DNA from: Ecdyonurus torrentis
Taxonomy: Eukaryota; Arthropoda; Insecta; Ephemeroptera; Heptageniidae
Direction: 5' to 3'
NCBI GenBank assembly: GCA_949318235.1
Contig: OX439128.1
Location: 43,035,136-43,099,135, forward strand
DNA: 64,000 nt
In this document: positions 26,634 through 37,712 of the stretch, piece by piece
Numbering within the stretch: the stretch's first letter is position 1
Layout: every line of letters begins with the position of its first letter
Made by a program: the position numbers and the translations under genes
The notes under the pieces: generated by a model
Seen by the model: the letters and a program-made list of their open reading frames with translations, nothing else
Told to the model about the DNA's origin: nothing
Database searches by the model: none

Positions 26634-28262
26634 GTTAATTCCAATAGCAAAAATCATTATTTACAGTACTATAACAATTCTAAAATATAAGGAATCTGAT
26701 CAATAAGTTACTGTATCTGATTAAAAGGCAAAGGTACTGGTAAATTGCTAAACGAAGACAAAAAAGTTGGTTGGTTTGGTACTTTAGATACAGTACTTGA
26801 TAAGGATGTATTAGAGTAGGTATTATGCATATGTATGTATAACAATACCATATTAGTCTGAAAAAAGTCAATTGTTATTATTAATTTTTTATTTTTTATT
26901 TATGCAATGTTGAACTAATACGCTGTATGTCCTGCTAATTTCATGGATTTGTCACAGTGAAAACCAAGTCAGCATATTATATCGATGATGTTGCGGCTAA
27001 ACCATGCTTCTACTTTTAGCGGGTTTGCTTACTTTCATGCATCTCCGTTTATCAGGATCACCATATAAATATGCATCTACATTTATCGCGACAACAGGTA
27101 AAAAACACCTTTACATAGGAAAACAGGTGTAGAAGAGTTTTATACCTGTGGTGGTGATAGATGTAGATGAGTGTTTCTATTGCTAGCGCAATAAACGTAG
27201 ATGTGTGACAGTAAGCAAACCCGCTAAAAGTAGAAGCGTGGTTTAGCCACAACAGCATCACGCTAAGCAATATGCGTAAGTCGTTCCCGAATGTAATGGA
27301 GATGGCGCTCGACTTACACATATTGCTTCGCGTGACAAAAAACGAGATACATACACATATTGCTTAGCGTGACAAAAAACGACTTACACATTTTGCTTCG
27401 CCTGACAAAATACGAGTTACACATATTGTTCGCAACACAATCGATATATGATATAAAAATGAATGTGTAGGTTATGCATACTGAGTAATTACCAGGTGCA
27501 TAAGTAGAAGGTAGCACTATTCCGTTAACTTTACTACAGGTCAACTTACTACGGTTACTGTACCTGTTAAACTCAGATAAAACTCTATTACAGTATGTAC
27601 TTTTTACAATGTTAAATGGGTGGTTATATCACTACGGCTATGCTATATGACATAGCTAGTCAAGCGTGTCTTACTTGGCATGACCTAATATTTGGAAATA
27701 CATAAGTGAGTATGTACATTTTAGACATTTGCACATACAAGGAAAAAAATGCGTGCAAAAACTTCGCTCCTATCCTACGTATGCATATACATATATATGT
27801 ATATGTATGTATATCCTCCTATCCTGTGTGTAGTGTGTATGATATGTATGTATGTACGTATGTACATATACATACGTATAAACTTGATGGCGAAATGACT
27901 GACAAGATTAAAGACTTGCAAATGCATTTATATGATATGTATGAAAATATACATATAAATACATTACATATATGTATATATGTATGCATTTGCATACACA
28001 TGCAAACATGCATAATATAACAATTTACATACTTATGCAAATATCTCTCCAATTTAAACAATGCACGAAAAAAATATTAATAATTTAGTATTGTATAAAG
28101 TATTTTTTTTTTAGTGTCAGGCATCAGGCATCGGCTTACATCGAGCAATTTAATTAATTGGATCAAGTGACGACAAGAGGGGTAGCACGAAAACAGTGCT
28201 GATTGAAACCATAACTTACCGACGTCGCCATCAAAAGGCGAAGACGTGGAAAAGAGTCCCAT
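19664..28262 (-). CDS. STAM: Signal transducing adaptor molecule (STAM, ESCRT-0 subunit)
   Basis: STAM pairs with HGS/Hrs to form ESCRT-0, which sorts ubiquitinated cargo on endosomes. Eight minus-strand exons: 28262-28220, 26358-26201, 24726-24469, 24274-24208, 21940-21743, 21354-21135, 20548-20278 and 20026-19664. Phases all join, giving 525 aa. VHS domain at about 5-150 ([43 protein letters not shown]). Ubiquitin-interacting motif at 169-183 ([15 protein letters not shown]). SH3 at about 219-272, with ALYDF, NWWKG and GLFPANFV. Coiled-coil/GAT region for Hrs binding at about 309-387 ([18 protein letters not shown]). The tail 406-525 is rich in Pro and Gln. Exon 1 was found by extending upstream to a short exon whose single overhanging G completes the Glu codon. 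Introns hold the hammerhead palindrome, a tRNA-like fragment and several MITEs. Confidence 0.95.
20695..20795 (-). repeat. Third copy of the TGCGGGTTGCCTATGCAAAT element core
   Basis: On the minus strand this carries the core seen at 54172 and 54748: GCGTTTTCTC, ATAGCATAGTGTGGTTGC and GGGTTGCCTAT. The outer ends are diverged. It lies in STAM intron 6. Confidence 0.6.
20995..21062 (-). repeat. Degenerate tRNA-like sequence (tRNA-Ser/Leu type; SINE head or pseudogene)
   Basis: Read on the minus strand, GGTATGGCCGAGTGGTGAAG resembles the 5' half of a type II tRNA, including an A box (TGGCCGAGTGG). No acceptable B box or closing acceptor stem follows, so a working tRNA is not supported. It could head a tRNA-derived SINE within STAM intron 6. 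Confidence 0.4.
22334..22395 (-). ncRNA. Hammerhead ribozyme, type I (left arm)
   Basis: Exact mirror of the right-arm ribozyme. In RNA sense: stem I GCCTTA, core CTGATGA, stem II GTCC and GGAC around TAGGTAAA, core GAAA, very short stem III CCGG, then TC before the predicted cut and stem I return TAAGGC. All catalytic core positions are intact. Confidence 0.85.
23341..23402 (+). ncRNA. Hammerhead ribozyme, type I (right arm)
   Basis: Stem I strand GCCTTA at 23352-23357, core CTGATGA at 23358-23364, stem II GTCC (23365-23368) and GGAC (23377-23380), core GAAA at 23381-23384, stem III CCGG at 23385-23388, then TC and a predicted cut after 23390. The stem I partner TAAGGC is at 23391-23396. 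An outer CTCT/AGAG pairing beyond an internal loop extends stem I, as in natural loop-stabilised hammerheads. Stem III is self-complementary (ACCGGT), so dimer formation is likely, as known for minimal hammerheads. Confidence 0.88.
25408..25450 (+). repeat. Terminal fragment of the hammerhead-palindrome family
   Basis: AGTTGGTAGAAATTAGAGAA and GTTGAATTGAAAATTA match the outer end of the palindrome at 22104. The following sequence is unrelated. Confidence 0.6.
25673..25812. mobile_element. Inverted-repeat MITE, family 5 (copy 1, right end eroded)
   Basis: GACAGCGATAGTAAACTAGC and GCTAGTTTACTAGGTATCGC form the stem, with AGGCAGTGGTAAAAATATTG at the left end. A complete copy lies at 59571-59730. 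It lies in STAM intron 2. Confidence 0.75.
26417..26587. mobile_element. Inverted-repeat MITE inserted in an AT microsatellite
   Basis: ATCGTCGTGGTTCCGCTATA mirrors TATAGCAGAACCACGACGAT. AATGTCCGATGTCCATTTGA mirrors TCATTTGGACATCGGACATT. It is flanked on both sides by (AT)n, 60 bp upstream of STAM exon 2. Confidence 0.8.
26978..27450. mobile_element. Composite inverted-repeat element, family 4 (copy 2), with a nested hairpin
   Basis: The outer ends TATATCGATGATGTTGCG and CGCAACACAATCGATATA mirror each other. The inner hairpin 26996-27250 pairs GCTTCTACTTTTAGCGGGTT with AACCCGCTAAAAGTAGAAGC. The right part has three tandem units of about 46 bp starting ACTTACACAT, each with a GTGACAAAAAACGA-like segment. 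It lies in STAM intron 1. Confidence 0.65.
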
Positions 28263-28787
28263 GTGTATAGCACAATTAATGAAGATCTCAAATTTGTGTG
28301 CAACAAAAAAATTTGCTTCTGACACCACTAATCATGCGATAATGACTCAAAATGTGTGTTGTCACAACCGACCTTGCCCCTTTTCTAAGATATTTTACGT
28401 CGCTGCGCAGCAAAGAATCGCACTGCATGACGTCATCGCAGCAGCGCCAAATTCAAATATTGCTGTAATTTTTTTTAATTTTTAATTGTATTCAGAAAAT
28501 AAATATTATATTTGAAGCAATCGAGATGTTGAAAATATTATTGTTTGTGAAATACATTTATTATTAATTTCTTAAGAGTTAATAAAAAGGTGAAAAGTAG
28601 AAATAAATTTGGCTACATCGAGATAGTACCGGATAGTACATTTGTAAACAAAAGTCAGCTGTTTGTGACAACTTGAGCGACTTGAGTTTATTTTTTTATT
28701 ATTAGTTGTATTTGTACATGTATATCTCAATTTCTTTCATTACTTAAATTTATTTAGCAATTTTTCTTAGCAAAGCTTATCTATAAA
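28263..28787. promoter_or_regulatory. Divergent promoter region of STAM and the MKRN2OS-like gene, with a palindromic CRE
   Basis: The 525-bp spacer lies between two head-to-head start codons. It holds a full palindromic cAMP-response-type site TGACGTCA at 28428-28435 inside a locally GC-rich patch (about 28395-28450), the likeliest core promoter. The rest is AT-rich and I see no inverted-repeat element in it. That the CRE acts on both genes is inference. Confidence 0.55.
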
Positions 28788-31325
28788 ATGAACATAGATC
28801 CAGGAATAATATGCGTGAGACATTGCAATTCGGATGTATTTGCATTTGAACTGCCAAATCACTGCCCATTGTGCCGAACAGATTTGTCTGCTATTCAAGA
28901 CTTTCCTTTTAGGTACAAATACAAAGGTCACAAAGGATAAAAAATAAACGGACCTAAATATCAACATACAATTAAAGTAAAAATGGATTAATTTTGTTCT
29001 AGAATCCCGTTTCCATTTGCAAGAGCAAATCAGCATCCATGCTGTGTGGTTTTGAGACCAACGAGAGGAGATTTCTTATGGTAAAATTAAAATGTTTGGT
29101 GAGATTAAATGTGCAATTTTTTTTATTCAAAATCTGTTGTTGCAGTAATTACACAAACGCTGCAGATCTGCACATTGGAGTAACAGACAGCCATGGAGAT
29201 GTCGTTGCTTTTGACGAGCAGGGTTTGGATAGAGGGCCTACGGACAAATGGAAACAATGCTTGGCTGTGCCTGGATTACTATCACAACAGCTAGAAGCTA
29301 TGCAGGAGGAGTGGGATTCCAGCCTGAAACACTTGATAAAAACACAGTCTCAATTGTGGACAGCAAATAGGTATATTTATTATAGGCCTATTACACGTAC
29401 CATACAAAAATAAACAAACAATAACGCATTAGATCAAAAATATATCTGGTATGATAAAATTAAAAGAAAAAGGTTATAGAAGAATAAGCCAGCAAGAGCT
29501 TTTACCATAGTGAAGAGAGTGTCCTATAGGACAAGCTACATATAGCTTGGTGAAAACCTTGCTAGCAAAAAGATATATAATAAGCAATTATGTGATAGCG
29601 TTTGTCACTAAACTTGAAGGAAAGTGGAATATTGTGGTGTGCCTTTGTCGGTCATTACAGGCTCGGAAAAACTATCAATGATGTTGACCATTTCATAGTT
29701 TCTCGCAGAGTTTGTAAGACACTCAGCATACCCCATTTCGCTTGGAATTTAGAGTTTAGTGATGCAATTAAGCAATGCAACATTTGCTGTGCCAGTAAGA
29801 TTTTCAACAAGCTATAGGACTCTCTTCACTATATGGTAAGGTCCTTGCTGGTTTTATTCTTCTATTCTTTTCTTTTAATTTTATCAAACTAAAACATATT
29901 TTTTAATATAAAAATTATTAGCTGGAGAACAATGCCATGCATTTATAGCATGTGCTTGTCATAGCTTCAGTATTAAATTATTTATCTGCTTACATAACTC
30001 TCAATTTGCAACATATCCCACCTTGAAAGTAAATTTATGCAAATAATAATTGTGGGGGCTTTATTTAATTTTGTTTTTATTCATAACTTATAGAAATGAG
30101 GGGGGAAAAAACATATTGCTATGTTGATATAGGCCTATATAATATTAAAAAATTTAAAAATAAAATTTATAATAGAAAATAATATATAGAAATTAGAGCA
30201 CATTGAATTGAAAATTAATAAAACGCAAAGATTTTCTAATTTACATACGAATAGGGATACTGTGTACGATAATACGATAAACTTAATATCTCATGTTCTC
30301 ACACAGTCAATGGCACAACATTAGAAAACAGCATCAGACTTACACATGACCATAGACCGCGGTTTTGTCCTTACCTAGGACTCATCAGCCTCATCAGTAA
30401 TTCTTGGCAAAGAGCTCTGTGGGTATGAGCTCTGAACGTGAGATATTAGATATCGATGCTTCCGCATCAAAGGAGAGCATCTGCGTACTTTCCACCAGCG
30501 CGGCGAGTGGAGTATCTGCACTTTCCACGCAGCTCAGTGCGTGGACTAGAGGCCATTTACTTAACATTACAGATGCTCCACGGTGAAAAGTGCAGATACT
30601 CCACTCGCCGCGCTGGTGGAAAGTGCACATTCTCTCTTGACGTGAAGGCATCGATATGTCATATTTATTGACACATTATTATTATTTATTGTCTATTTAA
30701 AATTTAAATACTATAATAAAAGTATGTAACTCTCATGTAAGCTAAAACATTTGAAAGTCCCAATTGATATCTAATGTTAAATCGTGGGACTAAATATAAT
30801 AGGGTATATATTAGTTTGTATTTAAAATAATATTTATAAGCCATAGTAAATTGCCTGTATAGTTAACCCTCTATCTTGTGTCTACTGGGATAATATTATT
30901 GCGCAAAAAAATAGCTAATAAAAAAAAGAAGAAGAAAATGGTGTGAGTATATCAAAAGAAAAAAGAAAGAAAGAGAAAGAAAAGAAAAAGAAAGGAAAAA
31001 AAAAAAAAAAAAAAAAAAAACAATGTCCATGGCTATAGAGATGAGGTGCTGATGTATAGATGTCTTGCCTTTTTTTGTTTGTTTGTTTGTTTAAAATTAC
31101 AATATGGATAAAACATGTTATAGGTACAATGAAGACAGCTGGAATTGTTACTCATTTATACTAACACTTCTGAAGACGATGACATTCAGTCCACTGTGCA
31201 AGTTTGCTGAGGATAAGCAGACATTTTGTGAACATGTACTACTACCACATACAACAGCAGCTGCAAAGTATATCTCCCTGTTCAGAAAAGTCTCAAGTCA
31301 GGGTGTGTTTGTTCAGGCTAAATAA
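28788..31325 (+). CDS. MKRN2OS: MKRN2 opposite strand protein-like
   Basis: Conserved protein of unknown biochemical role; vertebrate members are named for lying opposite MKRN2. Four exons: 28788-28912, 29003-29080, 29146-29370 and 31124-31325 (stop TAA). Phases 2, 2 and 2 join to give 209 aa. Features are an N-terminal CVRHC followed by HCPLC, which could be a small metal-binding knuckle, then PFPFARANQHPCCVVLRP, DLHIGVTDSHGDVVAFDEQG, GLDRGPTDKWKQCLAVPG, LWTANRYNEDSWNCYSFI, and a C-terminal segment ending in QGVFVQAK. The order of blocks and the W-x-x-N-R-Y...D-x-x-N-C-Y-S-F signature led me to the family; I cannot align it here. No MKRN2-like gene is visible nearby. Intron 3 (29371-31123) holds MITEs and a broken hammerhead relic. 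Confidence 0.75.
29463..29876. mobile_element. Inverted-repeat MITE, family 1 (diverged copy 3)
   Basis: AAGCCAGCAAGAGCTTTTAC on the left mirrors ATGGTAAGGTCCTTGCTGG on the right. AGCTTGGTGAAAACCTTGCT mirrors AGTAAGATTTTCAACAAGCT. It lies in the last intron of the MKRN2OS-like gene. Confidence 0.65.
30177..30425 (-). repeat. Decayed hammerhead-palindrome fragment with a broken ribozyme
   Basis: This matches the left arm of the 22092 palindrome, from the terminal AATTAGAGCACATTGAATTG through to AGAGCTCTGT. The minus-strand ribozyme relic at about 30342-30412 keeps CTGATGA and stem II (GTCC/GGAC). It reads AAAA where the catalytic GAAA should be, and has a duplicated CTGATGAGG. Confidence 0.75.
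30452..30652. mobile_element. GC-richer inverted repeat
   Basis: TTTCCACCAGCGCGGCGAGT mirrors ACTCGCCGCGCTGGTGGAAA. GGAGTATCTGCACTTT mirrors AAAGTGCAGATACTCC. The outer ends ATCGATGCTTC and GAAGGCATCGAT also pair. It abuts the hammerhead relic. Confidence 0.75.
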
Positions 31326-31528
31326 TTTATCATTCTATTTCATTTCAATATAAACATTAAAGTTCATGTTTCCACAGTCATTTATAAATTCTTAGCCATT
31401 TATGAAATAATACAAATTAATATGATCGACTTTATGTAGCTAAAATAATAATTATTATAAAAATAAAAAGACCACATTTTCAAGTCTCGGGGGGGTGCAG
31501 TATGTTATTATTATTATTAGTTATTATT

Positions 31529-31732
31529 AAAGAAAAGGATAGAATAACCAGCAAGGGCCTTACCACAGTAGAAGTTCTATGGAGAGGTCGAAGTCTCACA
31601 TGGCACAGTGTTTTGTTATAAAAAAATGAACTTTTTTATAACAAAACACTGTGCCATGCGAGACTTCGGCCTCTCCATAGAACTTCTACTGTGGTAAGGC
31701 CCTTGCTGGTTATTCTATCCGTTTCTTTAATA
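31529..31732. mobile_element. Inverted-repeat MITE, family 1 (copy 4, nearly perfect hairpin)
   Basis: Arms of about 95 bp mirror each other: AACCAGCAAGGGCCTTACCA / TGGTAAGGCCCTTGCTGGTT and GAAGTTCTATGGAGAGG / CCTCTCCATAGAACTTC. The spacer is about 10 bp near 31627. It is the youngest-looking copy of the family in the window, and lies just downstream of the MKRN2OS-like gene. Confidence 0.8.
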
Positions 31733-31759
31733 TTGATCCCAACCGCAATGGTTTTTTCC

Positions 31760-34543
31760 GGAAGTGGCTAGAGTCCCTGCGCAGGGATCGAGTCAGAAAA
31801 CGTAACAGTCCCGGCAGCCTCGTTCTGCGCATGCGCGACTCGGATGCACTTTTTACGTCACAGAGCTGCATAATGCACCGCAGGGACTCGTAAATGTTTT
31901 ATACAGTCCCGGCAGAATCAAAATACACACGATACGTATCATTATCATTGCAGGGACTCTTAAATTTTTTTACCGATCCCGGCAAAGAGTTTTATAGGGA
32001 ATATATGCTATGTAATTGTGCAGGGACTCTTACAATTTTTTTACCGATCCCTGCAAAAAAAATTTGTTTAAAAAAAGTACATTTATCACTTGCAGGGACT
32101 CTTAATTTTTTTTACCGATCCCTGCAAAAGCTTTGATGACAAATATATGTTATCTGTTTGTGCAGGGACTCTTACAATTTTTTACCGATCCCTGCAGAAA
32201 GTTTCTAGCAGATAATATATATATCATATCAAATAGTGCAGGGACTCTTAGAATTTTTTACCGATCCCGGCAAAAAGTGTATTATAGTTATATAGTATAT
32301 TTAGTTGTGCAGGGACTCTTAAAATTTTTTACCAATCCCTGCAGAAAATTTTCTAGCAGGTTAATATAATTAATATATCAAATTGTGCAGGGACTCTTAC
32401 AATTTTTTACCGATCCCTGCAGAAAGATTCTAGCAGATAATAGAACATATCAAATAGTGCAGGGACTCTTAGAATTTTTTACCGATCCCGGCAAAACGTG
32501 TATTACAGTTATATAGTATATTTAGTTGTGCAGGGACTCTTACAATTTTTTACCAATCCCTGCAGAAAGTTTCTAGCAGATAATATTAATATATCAAATG
32601 TGCAGGGACTCATCTTACAATTTTTTACCGATCCCGGCAAAACGTGCAGGGACTCTTACAATTTTATACCGATCCCTGCAGAAAATAATAACGATTAAAT
32701 ACGCTCAATTATCACTGAATTGCAGGTACACTTTTTTTTCCAATCCCTGAAAAGAAGATAAATATAATATAGGCTACTACCTACTATACTGCGATTGTGC
32801 AGCTAGTGCTTTTTATTACAATTTTTTTACCGACCTCCTTCAGAAAATAATATTTAACGATCCCTATATACACTCGATCATACACAATGATTATAAATAT
32901 AACAAATATGTGTTACTGTATCTGATTTTGTGCGCAGGAACTCGCTTACGATTTTTTTTTTATCGCTGCAGAAAATAATATAGCTTTTATTATTTTATTA
33001 TATAATATGGATGCATTTATCACTTGTAATATAGGACCCCCCCCCCCCCTTTTTTTACCGATCCCTGCAAAAGCTTTCTGCTCAAGGATCGTAAAAAAAA
33101 TAATAATAAAAGAGTCGATGATCCCTTTGTGAGTTTTATTAAAAAAATACTGTTTGCTGCAGGTCGATAAAAAAATTGTACCGCCTGCATTGATATTGCA
33201 TGGTATCTGTTATTATAACTTTTTGCAGGGATTAGTACAGAACTTTTTTAAGAGTCCCTTCAAGATATGAGCCTAAAAATATATTCATTATTATTTTCTG
33301 CAGGGATCGAAAAAAATTATGAGAGTCCCTGCACAACTATATAGATATATAATATATAATGCACGTTTGGCCGGGATCGGTAAAAAATTGTAAGAGTACG
33401 TCCCTGCACTATTTGATATGATATATTATCTGCTAGAAACTTTTCTGCAGGGATCGGTAAAAAATTGTAAGAGTCCCTGCACAATTCCATATAATATTAT
33501 TCTGCTAGAAACTTTCTGCAGGGATCGGTAAAAAATTGTAAGAGTCCCTGCACAATTTGATATTATATTAATCTGCTAGAAACTTTCTGCAGGGACTGGT
33601 AAAAAAATTGTAAGAGTCCCTGCACATAAATATACTATATAGCTATATAATACACATTTTGCCGGGATCGGTAAAATATTGTAAGCGCGTCCCTGCACAA
33701 TTTGATATATTATATTATACTCTGCTAGAAACTTTCTGCAGGGATCGGTAAAAAATTGTAAGAGTCCCTGCACAACTAAATATACTATATAGCAATACAC
33801 GTTTTGCCGGGATCGGTAAAAAATTCTAGCGAGTCCCTGCACTATTTGATATGTTATATTATCTGCTAGAAACTTTCTGCAGGGATCGGTAAAAAATTGT
33901 AAGAGTCCCTGCACAATTTGATATATTATATTAACCTGCTAGAAAACTTTCTGCAGGGATCGGTAAAAAATTTTAAGAGTCCCTATAGCTGCACACTAAA
34001 TATACTATATAACTATAATACACGTTTTGCCGGGATCGGTAAAAAATTCTAAGAGACCCTGCACTATTTAAATATGATATATTATCTGCTAGAAACTTTC
34101 TGCAGGGATCGGTAAAAAATTGTAAGAGTCCCTGCACAAACAGATAACATATATTTGTCATCAAAGCTTTTGCAGGGATCGGTATATAAAAAAAAATTAA
34201 GAGTCCCTGCAAGTGATAAATGTACTTTTTTTAAACAAAATTTTTTTGCAGGGATCGGTAAAAAAATTGTAAGAGTCCCTGCACAATTACATAGCATATA
34301 TTCCCTATAAATCTCTTTGCCGGGATCGGTAAAAAAAATTTAAAAGTCCCTGCAATGATAGTGATACGTATCGTGTGTATTTTGATTCTGCCGGGACTGT
34401 ATAAAACATTTACGAGTCCCTGCGGTGCATTATGCAGCTCTGTGACGTAAAAAGTGCATCCGAGTCGCGCATGCGCAGAACGAGGCTGCCGGGACTGTTA
34501 CGTTTTCTGACTCGATCCCTGCGCAGGGACTCTAGCCACTTCC
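31760..34543. mobile_element. Foldback-like element with arms of tandem palindromic repeats
   Basis: Ends GGAAGTGG and CCACTTCC are flanked by identical 9-bp target duplications GTTTTTTCC (31751-31759 and 34544-34552). Both arms carry the same terminal block (CTGCGCATGCGCGACTCGG and its mirror), then a tandem array of units of about 70-77 bp. Each unit has a core starting TGCAGGGACTCTTA and ending ACCGATCCCTGCA, itself a hairpin. Two unit types alternate: one followed by GAAAGTTTCTAGCAGATAAT, the other ending CCCGGCAAAA and followed by an AGTTATATAGTATATTT-type spacer. The arrays degenerate toward the centre (about 32700-33250). Long inverted repeats made of tandem repeats plus a 9-bp duplication are the hallmark of Foldback elements. 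No transposase ORF is present. Confidence 0.85.
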
Positions 34544-34577
34544 GTTTTTTCCTTAAATTGATATTATTAGTTATTGG

Positions 34578-36117
34578 TACCCGCATAAAAATATTCAATT
34601 TCTAAATAAATTTTAAATGAATTCTTTTGGGTTTTTTTCAATAAATTTGAATTCTTTTACGTTGTTTTTAATGAAAAAGCAGTTCTAAACAGTTCTAACA
34701 TTAAATAGAATTTTTAAGCACCGTTCTATTTAATTTCTTTTTTTATTTTACAGTTCTATATGAATTCTCTAAAATTAAATAAATAAAAATAAATTAAATG
34801 AAACAGTTCTAAATAACATCTATTTTTATAATGAATTCCAAAAAGTTTTTTTTATTTATTTTATTAATTTTGCTCACAGTTCTAAATGAATTTTTTATTT
34901 GCAAAACGATTCCAATTGAATTTTTAAAAATAATATTAAATAATATTTTTCAATCCAGTTCTTTTTGAGTTCTTTTTTTATTTTGAAAATGAGGTCTATA
35001 AATCATGTTGAATTATATAAGAGTTCTAAAATAGTTAATTTTATTTTGAAAATTTTCTAACAATTCTTTTTGAGTTCTTTATAAATAAAATGAATTCCAA
35101 AAGAGTTCCACAAAAACATATTATAAAAATGATTTCTAAATAAATTCCATTCATTTAATTTTTTTATTATAAATGCGCGAATTTTAAAAAATTGATTAAT
35201 AATTAATTTCATCAATTAATGCAAAAATTATTTAATTTTTTTAATGCGATTTAAAATAAATTTTTCCAGACTGTATGCAGTAAAAAAATTATCTTAAAAG
35301 AAATGTTTGCTGTTTTTTTGCTTTTTGTGTAGGAACAGAAAACTTTTCAACTTTTTTTTTAAGAATAAATTCTTTCTGGTGTTAAGGGAGGGCTACATGT
35401 TTAATTTTATTCAAATCGGACAAAAAATACTGAAGTTATAAGGGAAAAATGACTCTTCAAAATGGTTTTGGAGCTGCCACATCTCCAATTTTCAAACGTT
35501 TAGTTTCATATTTTGGACACGATTATATCTCGTCGAGATCTATCTGGAGTAACTCGTCAGAATTTTGATATTCCGCCTCCTTCACCCCTTTAACCTGAAA
35601 TCTGGTATAAAAAGTACGATTTTCTCGGAACCTATTAAAGATAGAGCCTCCAAATTAGCGCCAAACGACAGGAAATCGAAAGATGATTCTAAGATCAGAT
35701 TCGTTCCGCTGGGCATGTAGCACGAGCACGAGCTACACGAGCTTAAATACATTTGACTACATTATATAGAAGGCAGGGAGGGGAGGTGTATCAAAATAAT
35801 AATAAATAAAATATAATAAGAAAGGAACTGAAAAAGAACTGTTTTATTTTATTTAAAAAGAACTCAAAAAGAATTGTTTTTATTTTTATTTAAAAGAACT
35901 CAAATAGAATGCATCAGGGGCTGTCAATATAATTACCGTGGGAATAAAGTTCCAAAAGAGTTCTAAAAAAATAAAAATAAATAAAAATGAATAAAAATAA
36001 AAACAGTTCTAAATGGTGTCTTTTTTGCAACAAAAAAATTATTTAGAAGCGCTTCCAAATGAATATTTATTTAAAAAAAAAGAATTCAAGTAGAACTGAA
36101 TCTTTTTTATTCGGGTA
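34578..36117. mobile_element. AT-rich element with TACCCG ends and AGTTCTAAA-type repeats
   Basis: The left end TACCCGCATAAAAA and right end TTTTTTATTCGGGTA mirror each other. The left half is studded with CAGTTCTAAA/TGAATTC motifs and the right half with their mirror (AAGAACTG, AAAGAATTC), so the subterminal zones are inverted arrays. The centre (about 35275-35760) is a less repetitive 480-bp segment without a convincing ORF. No target duplication was seen, so the boundaries are tentative. Confidence 0.45.
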
Positions 36118-36497
36118 TTTTTAAAGCACGGCGAAGGGGTTATTAAATTCTGTGTCAATCAGGGGCGGCTGGTGCATGTAAGCCCTGCAAGCAGTGCATG
36201 CCTATAGAAAATCGATCAAAAAGGTTTTATTCCATAATTCAATAAAGAAAGTTATTTTTCATATTTTGTATCTAATTTTTATCTATTTTCTATGTTTTTT
36301 CTAATTTGTATTCATTAAAAACAAAGCGCGCCTTCATAAAAAAAAATCACGTATGCAGCGCCCTCCTCAATAAAAATTGTGAAAGCTCCACACTACAGGA
36401 GCATACGTCGGTATAGGGGGCTTTCACGTTTCAAAAATTTTCCTTTTGCCGCTAAAATTTTGACGACCCGCCCCCTTTCCACAAGCTGCAGCGCCAT

Positions 36498-37712
36498 CCC
36501 ACACAGCACTGAATGACCTTTAGATATCCTACGTATATCCCAAAATATATCCCATTTATCTCCGCTGAAGGTCCACAGAAAATCCAAATGTCCCGCCCGC
36601 TGGAATATACCATGTAGATCTATGGGATATATTAAAAAAAGTACATTTAATGTTAAATTAAATGCGATATGATAGAAAAAAATTTGGGGGTTTCGGGGGG
36701 TGGGGGGTATATAGGCAATGTATTTTTTAACTTTGTTTTCAGTATTTTCCCAATTTTACATGGGCAAATAATAACCCCCAACTCCCCCCCCCCCCCCCAG
36801 GTCCGGGGAAGTGCTATTGGTGTGCGGTGTGCGTGCCCAAGTCCGAAAATATTAATGACTTGTCAAAGTTATGTGTGATTTCATTTAACATAGGCAAACC
36901 CCCCACCCTCCCCCCCCCCAGGTCGGGGGAAGGGCTTTTGGTTTTTGCCCAAGTCAGAAAATATTCATGACTTAAAGTTGTGTGTCTTCCACTGAGACAC
37001 GAAATTGATGGATATAACATGGATATTCGGAGGATATTATTACCACAACTTTTTAGTCTGACTTAAAAAGTTAGAGATGGATTTTCAAAATTAAATTAAG
37101 TTAATTAATTATTAAAATTGTAGTTGTTTTATGATTTGAATTGTTTGCTTATAATTAAATGCACAAAACCCATACTTTATACTATTTTAAAATTAATTAT
37201 TTAGCACGATATAAAAAAATTAGCATCATTTAAAATTCACAAATAAACGCTGCCCCCTGGTGGATATACCTATGGATATTTGGATATTTTTGGGATATCT
37301 AATGGATATAAAGAATTTAAAATATTAAAGTGACTAAAAAAATCAAATAGCATGAAATATAACTTTTAGGTAAATAAATTCATAACATATATCAGAAAAT
37401 CTCTCAATAAAACTAATTTTGTGAGTGAAATTTTATATATCCACTATTGCATATTCTATGGATATACCAGTGGATATAAAAAAATTGCCCCAAAATATAT
37501 TTATTGATTAAAATTATAAATAAAACATAATATAATTGTCAGCTCATGAGAAAAACGGGTTGAAAATAAGTAGATAATTAATTTTGGATTTGTTTTTTTA
37601 TATCCAAGCTAAATATCCCATAGACATTCAAGGTTCATATAAAATGGACGGGATATATTTTGGATATTGGGATATCCAATGAATATCTATTGGATAAACC
37701 GTGCTGTGTGGG
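36498..37712. mobile_element. 1.2-kb element with CCCACACAGCAC ends nested in the hAT-like element
   Basis: The left end CCCACACAGCAC and right end GTGCTGTGTGGG are mirrored and bounded by AT on both sides. GGATAT/ATATCC motifs are scattered throughout: ATATCC near the left end, GGATAT to the right (for example GGATATTTGGATATTTTTGG near 37273). No ORF longer than 90 codons. The class is unclear. Confidence 0.55.

Noticed and set aside
31894..34297. Several ORFs of 60-112 codons repeating a QGLLQFFTDPCRKFLADN-like peptide on both strands
   Set aside because: They are translations of the Foldback repeat units, occur in both arms on opposite strands and follow unit spacing, not codon structure.
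31900..34400. Regularly spaced palindromic repeats resembling a CRISPR array
   Set aside because: Units include their spacers as repeated sequence, the array is mirrored about a centre and bounded by a transposon-type duplication, and the DNA is animal.
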